A stretch of DNA of 64,000 nucleotides from Anaerolineales bacterium UBA6055 (lineage in GTDB: Bacteria; Chloroflexota; Anaerolineae; Aggregatilineales; Phototrophicaceae). The stretch spans positions 62,001-126,000 of the forward strand of contig DIYL01000047.1 in assembly GCA_002428985.1 (NCBI GenBank). Direction: 5' to 3'. Below the pieces are notes generated by a model. It saw only the letters and a list, made by a program, of their open reading frames with translations, made no database searches and was not told where the DNA came from. Position numbers and translations under genes: made by a program. Positions 8,645 to 17,038 of this stretch are shown piece by piece (the stretch's first letter is position 1; each line of letters starts with the position of its first letter).

Positions 8645-10351
8645 ATGCGCATTAAAATTATGCTTGTTGCTGTCATGATGATGGCAAGTTCCATCTTCGG
8701 CACATTTGCTTCAATTGCCCAAGATACGAACGAAGTTAACCTTCTTTATTGGCAAGCTCCATCTATTTTGACACCATACTTGTCAAGTGGTACAAAGGAT
8801 CTTCACGCATCCTCAATCGTACTCGAACCACTTGCACGTGTCGCACCAGATGGTAACCTTGTTCCAACCCTCGCTACAGAAATCCCAACCCTCGAAAATG
8901 GTGGCATTTCTGAAGACCTCACCACAATCACATGGACACTCCAAGAAGGCGTTCTCTGGTCAGATGGTACACCACTCACCACAGAAGATGTTATCTTCAC
9001 ATGGGAATACTGTACTGACGAAGAAGCTGGTTGTGTTTATGATGACGACTTCGGTGGCGTTGTAAATGTTGAAGCTGTTGGCGAAAACCAAGTTATGGTT
9101 ACCTTCGATAGTCCAAAACCATATCCATACCTTCCATTTGTTGGTCACACCACACCAATCATTCAAAAAGCACAATTTGAAGAATGTGTTGGCGCTGAAA
9201 TGGCTGCATGTACAGAACAAAACTTCAACCCAATTGGTACAGGTCCATTTGTTGTTGAAGAATTCCGTCCAAACGACGTTGTCACATACGTACGTAACGA
9301 AAACTACCGTGAAGAAGGTAAACCATTCTTCGATCGCGCTGTGATCAAAGGTGGTGGTGACGCTGAATCTGCTGCACGCGCTGTCCTCGAAACAGGCGAA
9401 GCTGACTATGCATGGAACCTCCAAATTTCACCAGCTGTTCTCGATCAAATGGAAGCTGCTGGCCTTGGTCAAGTTCAAATCGCATTCTCCCAAAGTATCG
9501 AACGTGTAATCATCAACTTCAGTAATCCAGATGCTGCTTGTGGTGACGAACGCTCTACACTTGAAGGTTGTGGTGAACACCCATTCTTGACAAACCCAGC
9601 AATCCGTGAAGCAATGAGCGTCGCAATCGACCGTAACATCATTGCAGAACAACTTTATGGTCCATCCGGCCGTGCAACCTGTAACCTCATCAGTGGTCCA
9701 GACTACAACGCATCACCAAACAACACTTGTGACCAAGACATCGAAGCTGCAAACGCAATCCTCGATGATGCAGGCGTAGTTGACAGCGATGGCGACGGTA
9801 TCCGTGAATACGAAGGCGTTCCTTTGATGGTAACCTACCAAACATCCACCAACGCTGTACGCCAAAGTACACAAGCTCTCATTAAACAATGGTGGAGCGA
9901 AATTGGTATCGAAACCGAACTCCGTAACATTGATGCATCCGTATTCTTCGGTGGTGACCCAGGTTCCCCAGATACCTTCCAAAAATTCCAAGCTGATGTA
10001 CAAATGTACACCAGTGGTGCATCAAGCCCAGACCAAGAACAATTCTTCATCAGCTACTTGTGTGGCGAAGAACCACGCCCAGACAACAACTGGACAGGTG
10101 CAAACGTTATGCGTTACTGTAGCGAAGAATATGATTCAATGTTTGCTGAATATTCAGCAACCGGTGGTCTAGAAGCACGTGCTCAAATGGTTATTGCATT
10201 GAACGACATCCTTGTTCAAGACTACACCCAATTGCCACTTGTCTTCCGCGCTGGTGCAACATCCGCTGTTTCCAACACACTTTCTGGTGTTGAAATCAAC
10301 GGTTGGGATTCCGAACTTTGGAACATTGCTGACTGGACACGCACTGAGTAA
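8645..10351 (+). CDS. ABC transporter family-5 solute-binding protein, copy 2
   Basis: The 568-residue paralogue of copy 1 has a nearly identical signal peptide (MRIKIMLVAVMMMASS) and the same family features: WTLQEGVLWSDGTPLT, ETGEADYAWNLQISP and QSTQALIKQWWSEIG. It differs most in the loops expected to line the ligand pocket, for example around residues 290-310 and 450-480, which carry extra cysteines. This fits a changed ligand range on a shared translocator. It has its own promoter and a good ribosome site (AAGAAAGG). Codon bias is as strong as in copy 1. Confidence 0.92.
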   Translation: MRIKIMLVAVMMMASSIFGTFASIAQDTNEVNLLYWQAPSILTPYLSSGTKDLHASSIVLEPLARVAPDGNLVPTLATEIPTLENGGISEDLTTITWTLQEGVLWSDGTPLTTEDVIFTWEYCTDEEAGCVYDDDFGGVVNVEAVGENQVMVTFDSPKPYPYLPFVGHTTPIIQKAQFEECVGAEMAACTEQNFNPIGTGPFVVEEFRPNDVVTYVRNENYREEGKPFFDRAVIKGGGDAESAARAVLETGEADYAWNLQISPAVLDQMEAAGLGQVQIAFSQSIERVIINFSNPDAACGDERSTLEGCGEHPFLTNPAIREAMSVAIDRNIIAEQLYGPSGRATCNLISGPDYNASPNNTCDQDIEAANAILDDAGVVDSDGDGIREYEGVPLMVTYQTSTNAVRQSTQALIKQWWSEIGIETELRNIDASVFFGGDPGSPDTFQKFQADVQMYTSGASSPDQEQFFISYLCGEEPRPDNNWTGANVMRYCSEEYDSMFAEYSATGGLEARAQMVIALNDILVQDYTQLPLVFRAGATSAVSNTLSGVEINGWDSELWNIADWTRTE

Positions 10352-10369
10352 TTCAGTCTAGCTTAATAG

Positions 10370-10394
10370 GTGTAGGGGCATTATGCTCTTACAC
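10370..10394. repeat. REP-like palindrome
   Basis: An 11-bp stem (two G-U pairs) starts GTGTAGGGGCA around a three-base loop. It belongs to the dispersed GTAGGGG...CCCCTAC family and forms a pair with the next element. Confidence 0.6.
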
Positions 10395-10403
10395 TCACTC
10401 TGT

Positions 10404-10427
10404 AAGGGCGGGATATATCTCGCCCTT
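10404..10427. repeat. REP-like palindrome, partner of the preceding one
   Basis: AAGGGCG and CGCCCTT flank an inner GGATATATCT, giving an 11-bp stem with one G-U pair. There is no T-run. Two REP-like elements side by side suggest a REP doublet. The rest of the gap 10352-10722 holds a promoter and nothing else I can identify. Confidence 0.6.
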
Positions 10428-10641
10428 GCCCGTGAATGCACTTATTAAATTGTAGCGTTAAAAATTTTTTTCTTATGTAACTTTTGGCTAATAGATGATA
10501 ACTTTACCACTCACTCCCTCGTACCAATTACCAGAAAACTTGTGCGGACTTACTGTTTTGGACTTATGGACATTGACCATTTAGTTTGTTTTTTGTACAA
10601 ATTAGCTAAATGAGAATCTTTAAGATTGGACTGAATATAGT

Positions 10642-10671
10642 TTGCTAAAACAGCAATGGTATCGTTATAAT
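10642..10671 (+). promoter_or_regulatory. probable promoter of solute-binding protein 3
   Basis: TTGCTA (10642-10647) and TATAAT (10666-10671) are 18 bases apart, about 50 bases before the start codon, the same spacing as in the promoter of copy 2. Confidence 0.55.
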
Positions 10672-10722
10672 CAATTTCGCCATACTTTTAATATTTAGTT
10701 AATTTTGTTCTAGTGAGGAAAT

Positions 10723-12429
10723 ATGAATAAACTTCGTATAAATCTTTCTATCCTGCTTGTGTTGGTTATGGCGCTGAGTGGCGTTGTCCATGCACAGGAT
10801 GAAGATGTCCTAAACATTTTGTTTTGGCAAGCTCCTTCCAGTGTGAACTCTTATCTCTCTGGTGGTACCAAAGAACTCGAAGCTGCGGCACTCGTTCTCG
10901 AACCATTGGTACGCTACGATCCTGATGGTGTAATGGTTCCATGGTTGGTTGACGAAATCCCAACTGTTGAAAATGGTGGTGTTTCTGAAGATTTGACTTC
11001 TATCACATGGCAAATTACCGAAGGCATCACATGGTCCGATGGTACACCATTCACTGCTGAAGATGTTGTCTTCACCGGCGAATATTGCACCAACCCAGAC
11101 ACAGGATGTTCCGTACTCTTCCAATTTGATGGTGTTGAAAGCTTTGAAGCTGTTGATGATCTAACTGTTCAAATCAACTTCACTGGTCCAAAACCATTCC
11201 CATATGGTCCATTTGTTGGTTACTTCACCCCAATTTTGCAAAAAGCACAATTTGAAAATTGTATGGGTGCAGACGCACAAGGTTGTACCGAACAAAACTT
11301 TGCACCAATCGGTACTGGCCCATTCATGGTTGAAGAATTCCGCGCGAACGATGTAATCACCTATGTTCCAAATCCAAACTACCGTGTTGAAGGTCAACCA
11401 TCATTCGATCGCTTGGTCTTTAAAGGTGGCGGTGATGCTGAATCTGCTGCACGCGCTGTCCTCGAAACAGGCGAAGCTGACTATGCATGGAACCTCCAAA
11501 TTTCACCAGAAGTATTGAACGCGATGGAAGCTGCTGGTAATGGTCAAGTTGTTGTTGGTTTCGCAACCAACGTTGAACGTATCTTGATCAACCAAACCAA
11601 CCCAGATCCAAACCTTGGCGATGACCGCTCTGAATGGATGGACGGCTCAAACCCACACCCATTCTTGACAGATCCTGCTGTTTGGGGTGCAATGAGCATG
11701 GCAATCGACCGTACCCTCATTGCTGAACAGCTTTATGGTGCAGGTGGTGTTGCGACATGTAATGTTCTCCCAGGACCTCCACTATACGCATCACCAAATA
11801 ACGATGACTGCCTCGTACAAGACATCGACGGTGCAAATGCAATGTTAGATGAAGCTGGTATTGTTGACAGTGATGGCGACGGTATCCGTGAATATGACGG
11901 TATCCCAATGGTTATCACCTACCAAACATCCACCAACGCTGTACGCCAAAGTACACAAGCTCTCATTAAACAATGGTGGTCAGAAATCGGTATTGAAACT
12001 GAACTCCGTAACATCGATGCATCCGTATTCTTCGGTGGTGACCCTGCTAGCCCAGACACCTACGGTAAGTTCTACGCTGATGTTCAGATGTATACCAATG
12101 GCGGTACCGGTACAGATCCAGAATCCTACATGGCACAATGGCGTTCAACCGACATCTCCGGTGCGGTTAACAACTGGCTCGGTTCTAACGTACAACGCTT
12201 CTACAGCGAAGAATATGACGCACTGATTGACCAAATGGGTGAAACTGCTGTTCTTGACGAACGTGCAGCACTCGCTATCCAAATGAATGACTTGCTCGTT
12301 CAAAATGGTGCGATGATTCCATTGGTATATCGTGGTAGTGTTTCCGCTTTCTCGAACACCCTAACTGGTCCACAGATCAACGCATGGGATTCCGAACTCT
12401 GGAACATTGCTGAATGGACACGTGGCTAG
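10723..12429 (+). CDS. ABC transporter family-5 solute-binding protein, copy 3
   Basis: The 568-residue secreted paralogue has a different signal peptide (MNKLRINLSILLVLVMALSG, cleavage near VHA-QDE) and again no lipobox cysteine. Motifs shared with the other copies include WQITEGITWSDGTPFT, ETGEADYAWNLQISP and QSTQALIKQWWSEIG. It is closest in sequence to copy 4, for example LPGPPLYASPNNDDCLVQ against IPAPPIYASPNNDDCLVQ. It has its own promoter and is followed by a hairpin, but the gap to copy 4 is only about 100 bases, so copies 3 and 4 may be co-transcribed in part. Confidence 0.92.
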   Translation: MNKLRINLSILLVLVMALSGVVHAQDEDVLNILFWQAPSSVNSYLSGGTKELEAAALVLEPLVRYDPDGVMVPWLVDEIPTVENGGVSEDLTSITWQITEGITWSDGTPFTAEDVVFTGEYCTNPDTGCSVLFQFDGVESFEAVDDLTVQINFTGPKPFPYGPFVGYFTPILQKAQFENCMGADAQGCTEQNFAPIGTGPFMVEEFRANDVITYVPNPNYRVEGQPSFDRLVFKGGGDAESAARAVLETGEADYAWNLQISPEVLNAMEAAGNGQVVVGFATNVERILINQTNPDPNLGDDRSEWMDGSNPHPFLTDPAVWGAMSMAIDRTLIAEQLYGAGGVATCNVLPGPPLYASPNNDDCLVQDIDGANAMLDEAGIVDSDGDGIREYDGIPMVITYQTSTNAVRQSTQALIKQWWSEIGIETELRNIDASVFFGGDPASPDTYGKFYADVQMYTNGGTGTDPESYMAQWRSTDISGAVNNWLGSNVQRFYSEEYDALIDQMGETAVLDERAALAIQMNDLLVQNGAMIPLVYRGSVSAFSNTLTGPQINAWDSELWNIAEWTRG

Positions 12430-12452
12430 ACCACGCTGTATAGATTTTAATC

Positions 12453-12477
12453 AAAGGGTGGCATATGTCGCCCTTTT
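12453..12477. repeat. REP-like palindrome, possible terminator
   Basis: AAAGGGTGGCAT...CGCCCTTTT forms a near-perfect palindrome with G-U pairs and four Ts at the 3' edge. It may act as a weak terminator between copies 3 and 4. Confidence 0.5.
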
Positions 12478-12528
12478 GCTAACCCTATTTACTTAAATTT
12501 GTCTATTTTTAATCGACTGAGGATATAC

Positions 12529-14250
12529 ATGAAGAAATTACGTTCAATTATAGCAATGAGTTTAGTCACTTTGATGGCATTGGGGACACTCGTTCCAACA
12601 ATCATTGCTCAAGATGAAGAAGTACTCAACATTTTGTACTGGCAAGCAGCCTCAACCCTCAATACATACTTGAGTGGTGGTACAAAAGATCAAGACCCTG
12701 CAGCACTCGTTCTCGAACCACTTGCAGGTTACGACCAAGACGGTAACTTAGTTACAAAATTGGCAGCAGAAATTCCAACAGTAGAAAATGGTGGCGTTTC
12801 TGAAGATTTGACTGCAATCACATGGACACTCCAAGAAGGTGTTGTCTGGTCAGATGGTACACCACTCACCAGTGAAGATGTTGTCTTCTCGGCTGATTAT
12901 TGTATGAATCCTGACACAGGTTGCTCATGGGCATCACGCTTTGCTGGTGTCGTGAGTGTAGAAGCGGTTGATGAGTTGACCGTCACAATTACTTTTGACT
13001 CCCCAACCCCATTCCCATACGATCCGTTTGTTAGTGTTCTTTCTCCAGTGATTCAAAAAGCACAATTTGAAGGCTGTGAAGGTGCAAATGCACAAGCATG
13101 TACAGAACAAAACTTTGCTCCAATTGGTACAGGTCCATTCATTGTAGAAGACTTCCGTGCAAATGATGTTGTGACATTCGTCCGTAACCCTCTCTACCGT
13201 GAAGAAGGTAAACCATTCTTCGATCGCGTAGTTTGGAAAGGTGGCGGTGACGCTGAATCTGCTGCACGTGCTGTTCTCGAAACAGGCGAAGCTGACTATG
13301 CATGGAACCTACAAATTTCCCCAGAAGTTTTGAACGCGATGGAAGCAGCTGGCAACGGTCAAGTTGTTGTTGGTTTTGCAATGAATGTTGAACGCCTCCT
13401 GGTTAACCAAACAAATCCAGATCCAAATCTTGGCGATGCACGCTCTGTTTGGGAAGAAGGTAATCCAAACGCGCATCCATTCTTGCTCGATCCTGTAGTT
13501 TGGGGCGCAATGAGCATGGCGATTGACCGTAACTTGATCGCAGAACAACTTTACGGTGCGGCTGGTCAAGCAACCTGTAACGTTATCCCTGCACCACCAA
13601 TCTATGCTTCACCAAATAATGATGATTGCCTCGTACAAGATATTGACGGTGCAAATGCGATGCTTGATGAAGCTGGTATTGTTGATAGCGATGGTGATGG
13701 TATCCGCGAATATGAGGGTATGCCACTTATCGTCAGCTACCAAACATCAACCAATGCTGTACGCCAAAGTACACAAGCTCTCATCAAACAATGGTGGAGT
13801 GAAATTGGTATCGAAACCGAACTCCGTAACATTGATAGTGCGGTATTCTTCGGTGGTGATCCTGCTAGCCCAGACACCTATGGTAAGTTCTACACAGACA
13901 TCCAAATGTTCACCAATGGTGCTGCTGGTACAGACCCACAAGGGTACCTCGGTAACTGGCAAACTAGTGAAATCAGTGGTCCGAACAACAACTGGCTCGG
14001 TAACAACGTTCCACGTTGGTACAGCGAAGAATATGACGAAATCTTTGAAGAATTGTCACAAACAGCAGTTATCGAAGAACGTGCTGAACTCGCAATCCAA
14101 TTGAACGATCTTATCGTCCAAAATGGTGTTTTGATTCCATTGGTACACCGTGGTAGTGCATCCGCACATGCGAACTCCCTCCAAGGTGTTCTCATCAACC
14201 CATGGGACAATGAAATGTGGAACGTCGCTGACTGGACACGTGCAGAGTAA
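12529..14250 (+). CDS. ABC transporter family-5 solute-binding protein, copy 4
   Basis: I set the start at the ATG at 12529, after GAGGATAT, which gives 573 residues and a clean signal peptide (MKKLRSIIAMSLVTLMALG, cleavage near IIA-QDE). A start 30 bases upstream would spoil it. The protein has the same fold and motifs as copies 1-3, including WTLQEGVVWSDGTPLT and the QSTQALIKQWWSEIG segment. It is the copy directly before the permease genes (96 bases), so it is the one most likely to form the core transport operon with them. Confidence 0.92.
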   Translation: MKKLRSIIAMSLVTLMALGTLVPTIIAQDEEVLNILYWQAASTLNTYLSGGTKDQDPAALVLEPLAGYDQDGNLVTKLAAEIPTVENGGVSEDLTAITWTLQEGVVWSDGTPLTSEDVVFSADYCMNPDTGCSWASRFAGVVSVEAVDELTVTITFDSPTPFPYDPFVSVLSPVIQKAQFEGCEGANAQACTEQNFAPIGTGPFIVEDFRANDVVTFVRNPLYREEGKPFFDRVVWKGGGDAESAARAVLETGEADYAWNLQISPEVLNAMEAAGNGQVVVGFAMNVERLLVNQTNPDPNLGDARSVWEEGNPNAHPFLLDPVVWGAMSMAIDRNLIAEQLYGAAGQATCNVIPAPPIYASPNNDDCLVQDIDGANAMLDEAGIVDSDGDGIREYEGMPLIVSYQTSTNAVRQSTQALIKQWWSEIGIETELRNIDSAVFFGGDPASPDTYGKFYTDIQMFTNGAAGTDPQGYLGNWQTSEISGPNNNWLGNNVPRWYSEEYDEIFEELSQTAVIEERAELAIQLNDLIVQNGVLIPLVHRGSASAHANSLQGVLINPWDNEMWNVADWTRAE

Positions 14251-14262
14251 TTAATGTACTGG

Positions 14263-14291
14263 GTAGGGGTGGATCTGATTTCCACCCCTAC
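14263..14291. repeat. REP-like palindrome
   Basis: GTAGGGGTGG pairs with CCACCCCTAC around a short loop. It closely matches the element at 49200-49228, including the loop. It sits between copy 4 and the first permease gene. Confidence 0.7.
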
Positions 14292-14346
14292 ATTTGATTT
14301 TTTGTACTACACCTTAAAGTACGGTCATTTAATGAGGTAAGACACT

Positions 14347-15360
14347 GTGGGAAAATATATTATCCGCCGATTATTGACGGCAATACCAACCATTCTTGTT
14401 ATCAGTTTTATTATCTTTGCTATTCTAGAATTGTCGCCAAGTGATCCGACGGGTAACTTACCCCTGACGATTCCACCTGAAACCCGCGCAAAAATTCGTG
14501 AGTCTCTCGGTGCCGATGATCCATTTGCAATTAAATACGTCAAGTGGCTCAACCAATTCTTTGTTTCTGAACCGCTCAACCTGTTTGAAACAGCGACAGG
14601 AATTACATTACCAGGTTCAGAAGATCGCACCCGTGTTATTAGTTGGCAGACGCGCGGTCCCGTTATGGATATTATCGCTGAACGCCTACCCCAGACATTA
14701 TGGGTGGTCGGAACGGCGTACATATTAGGGACGTTAATCGCGATACCTGTCGGGGTGTTCTCGGCATATAAGCAGTACTCTATATTCGATCAAGTCGGGA
14801 CGTTCCTGATGATGGTCGGGTTCTCTGTCCCAACATTCTTTACGGGGCTGATGTTTATCATCATATTTAGTGTGAATCTGAAGTGGTTCCCATCTGTATA
14901 CGACACCACCTTAGTCGTCACAGATATTGAGAGCTTACAACAACAACTCCGGCAGATGTTTATGCCAGTAACTGTTCTGACATTGTTCTACACGGCGCAA
15001 CTGAGTAGGTATACGCGAGCCTCGACGTTAGACAATCTCCAGCAGGATTATATACGAACGGCGCGTGCAAAAGGGCTGAGTGAGCGGGTTGTCATTAACC
15101 GCCATGCTGTTCGTAATAGTTTGATACCAGTGGTTACATTAATTGCACTTGGTATCCCCGGTGTATTCTCTGGTGCGATTATTACTGAGCAGATTTTCCG
15201 CGTAAACGGTATCGGACAATATTTGATTATTGCGATCCAAGGTGGTGACCTGCCAACAGTACAGACGGTGACCTTTATTTTTGCAGTATTGGTTGTTCTG
15301 TTTAACATTGTCGCGGATGTGATGTACGGTGTCCTCGACCCGCGTGTAAGCTATAGTTAG
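14347..15360 (+). CDS. ABC peptide-type transporter permease, DppB-like
   Basis: The 337-residue integral membrane protein starts at GTG after GAGGTAAG. It has an N-terminal membrane segment (IIRRLLTAIPTILVISFIIF) with the usual DppB opening, then about five more segments. A cytoplasmic EAA loop lies around DYIRTARAKGLSERVVINRH, which docks the ATPase. It forms the channel with the downstream permease for ligands brought by the four binding proteins. The family is a heterodimeric importer that needs DppD/DppF-type ATPases, and none is encoded nearby. Codon use is ordinary, unlike the binding proteins. Confidence 0.93.
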   Translation: MGKYIIRRLLTAIPTILVISFIIFAILELSPSDPTGNLPLTIPPETRAKIRESLGADDPFAIKYVKWLNQFFVSEPLNLFETATGITLPGSEDRTRVISWQTRGPVMDIIAERLPQTLWVVGTAYILGTLIAIPVGVFSAYKQYSIFDQVGTFLMMVGFSVPTFFTGLMFIIIFSVNLKWFPSVYDTTLVVTDIESLQQQLRQMFMPVTVLTLFYTAQLSRYTRASTLDNLQQDYIRTARAKGLSERVVINRHAVRNSLIPVVTLIALGIPGVFSGAIITEQIFRVNGIGQYLIIAIQGGDLPTVQTVTFIFAVLVVLFNIVADVMYGVLDPRVSYS

Positions 15361-15379
15361 AGATGTGATGGTATAGATT

Positions 15380-16309
15380 ATGACTGCGACAACAAAACCT
15401 AAGAACTTAAATTTAGATCAAGCAGAGACCCAAAAAGCGCGTACCTTTGTAGGGGATGCGTGGCGTCAATTCCGTAAGCACAGGTTAGCCATGATTGCGG
15501 TGGTTATCCTTGCGATTATTGTATTTGCTGTAGCATTTGGTCCACTCATCTGGACATTAGACCCTGAATACATTGATATTGTTGCTGCTTATCAAGTGTC
15601 CTCTCCGGAACATCCATGGGGAACAGATAACCTCGGACGTGATACCCTCTCCCGTGCGCTCTATGGTGGACGCGTATCTTTGATGATTGGTATCTCGGCA
15701 ATGGTTGTAGCAATGAGTATCGGTACGCTGGTTGGCTTGTTATCAGGCTATTTCAAATGGCTCGATAACCCCCTCATGCGTATTACTGATATTTTTATTG
15801 CACTCCCGATTTTGCCACTGCTGTTGGTGTTGACCATGCTCTTCCGAGAACCGCTGAAGGCACAATTCGGTCCCGAAGGGGGTATCTTTATTCTCACAGT
15901 GCTTGTTATAGGGGGCTTGCAGTGGATGCCGACTGCACGACTTGTGCGTGGTGAAGTATTAACTGTTAAGTCTCGTGAATTTATCACGGCAGCGGATGCA
16001 CTCGGTGCACAAAGTGGACGCGTACTGCGTAGTCACATCCTGCCCAACGTAATCAGCCCTGTGATCGTTGCGGCGACATTTAGTATCGCAAGTGCGATCA
16101 TTACCGAATCGGCGCTTTCGTTCCTCGGTCTTGGCTTCCCACCTGATTTCCCAACATGGGGTCGTCTGCTCTTTGATGGTAAAGATTACCTGACCATCAC
16201 ATGGACATTGGTCTTCTGGCCGGGTATGCTCATCTCCCTCACCGTTCTCTGTGTAAACTTCATTGGTGATGGTCTACGTGATGCGCTTGACCCACGCCTC
16301 CGCAAATAA
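15380..16309 (+). CDS. ABC peptide-type transporter permease, DppC-like
   Basis: The 309-residue partner permease starts 19 bases after the first permease. It has a cytoplasmic N-terminal tail, a first membrane segment (LAMIAVVILAIIVFAVAF) typical of the OppC N-terminal domain, and the conserved HPWGTDNLGRDTLSR motif before the transport domain. The EAA loop is around EFITAADALGAQSGRVLRSH. A strong terminator follows, so the operon ends here without ATPase genes. Confidence 0.93.
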   Translation: MTATTKPKNLNLDQAETQKARTFVGDAWRQFRKHRLAMIAVVILAIIVFAVAFGPLIWTLDPEYIDIVAAYQVSSPEHPWGTDNLGRDTLSRALYGGRVSLMIGISAMVVAMSIGTLVGLLSGYFKWLDNPLMRITDIFIALPILPLLLVLTMLFREPLKAQFGPEGGIFILTVLVIGGLQWMPTARLVRGEVLTVKSREFITAADALGAQSGRVLRSHILPNVISPVIVAATFSIASAIITESALSFLGLGFPPDFPTWGRLLFDGKDYLTITWTLVFWPGMLISLTVLCVNFIGDGLRDALDPRLRK

Positions 16310-16335
16310 TCCCAATTTTTGATATGATCATTCAT

Positions 16336-16366
16336 AAAGAGCGTATCCTAAGGGTGCGCTCTTTTT
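16336..16366 (+). terminator. intrinsic terminator of the transporter operon
   Basis: AAAGAGCG... pairs with ...CGCTCTTT over 12-13 bp with G-U pairs, followed by TTTTT, 27 bases after the last permease stop. Confidence 0.85.
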
Positions 16367-16476
16367 GGTTCTATAAACCGCAGATACATCACAACCGTTT
16401 TTAGAAGTTTTTACGGAACATATGCGCTTTGATTGTCGTATATAGTATATGTAAATGAGGAGAATTAGGAGGAGTC

Positions 16477-16974
16477 ATGTCACAGTTTCATGAAGTCCAG
16501 TATGTGCGTCAAAATCGGTTGTTTATTGTCATCTGGCTACCCGCTGTGATTATGTGGGTGCTGTTTTTTCAGCAAATTATCTTAGGGCAAATGGTCGGTA
16601 ACCAACCTGCACCCGATTGGTTTGTCATCCTATTATGGATTTTGCTTGGATGGGGATTACCTGTTGTCTATTTTATCGCTCGTATGACGGTTGAGGTGAC
16701 AGCAAAACATATTGCTATATGGTATATACCATTTGTGAATCGCAACATTGCCATCGCCGACATAACTGATGTAGAAAAGACAATGTATAGCCCTATGACA
16801 TCATTTGGCGGTTGGGGAATCCGCATGCGATTTGATGGTACGTTTGCCTATACAGTCATCGGCAATCAAGGTGTGATGCTTACGCTGACTGATGGAAAAC
16901 AGGTTTTGATCGGCTCACAACGATCGGATGAGCTTGCGCGTTCTATTCAAAGTGAGGTGTCGACAAATATGTAA
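16477..16974 (+). CDS. small membrane protein with a C-terminal PH-like domain
   Basis: The 165-residue protein has a strong ribosome site (AGGAGG). Two membrane segments (about residues 15-36 and 48-70) lead into a cytoplasmic part with repeated strands (VTAKHIAIWYIPF, GGWGIRMRF, VMLTLTDGKQVLIGSQ). The closing GSQRSDELARSI helix is typical of bacterial PH-like or DUF6141-like proteins. Function is unknown. It lies alone between the transporter operon and recD2. Confidence 0.7.
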   Translation: MSQFHEVQYVRQNRLFIVIWLPAVIMWVLFFQQIILGQMVGNQPAPDWFVILLWILLGWGLPVVYFIARMTVEVTAKHIAIWYIPFVNRNIAIADITDVEKTMYSPMTSFGGWGIRMRFDGTFAYTVIGNQGVMLTLTDGKQVLIGSQRSDELARSIQSEVSTNM

Positions 16975-17038
16975 TCAACACCTTATCTGTCGTGAAATTA
17001 ATGTTTTCATCGTACAATAATATGACCTGATAACATGA

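Noticed and set aside
8960..9424. Long antisense frame in the binding-protein gene
   Set aside because: Rich in Phe, Cys and Trp, as expected from the complement of GAA, ACA and CCA codons. It is a shadow of strong codon bias.
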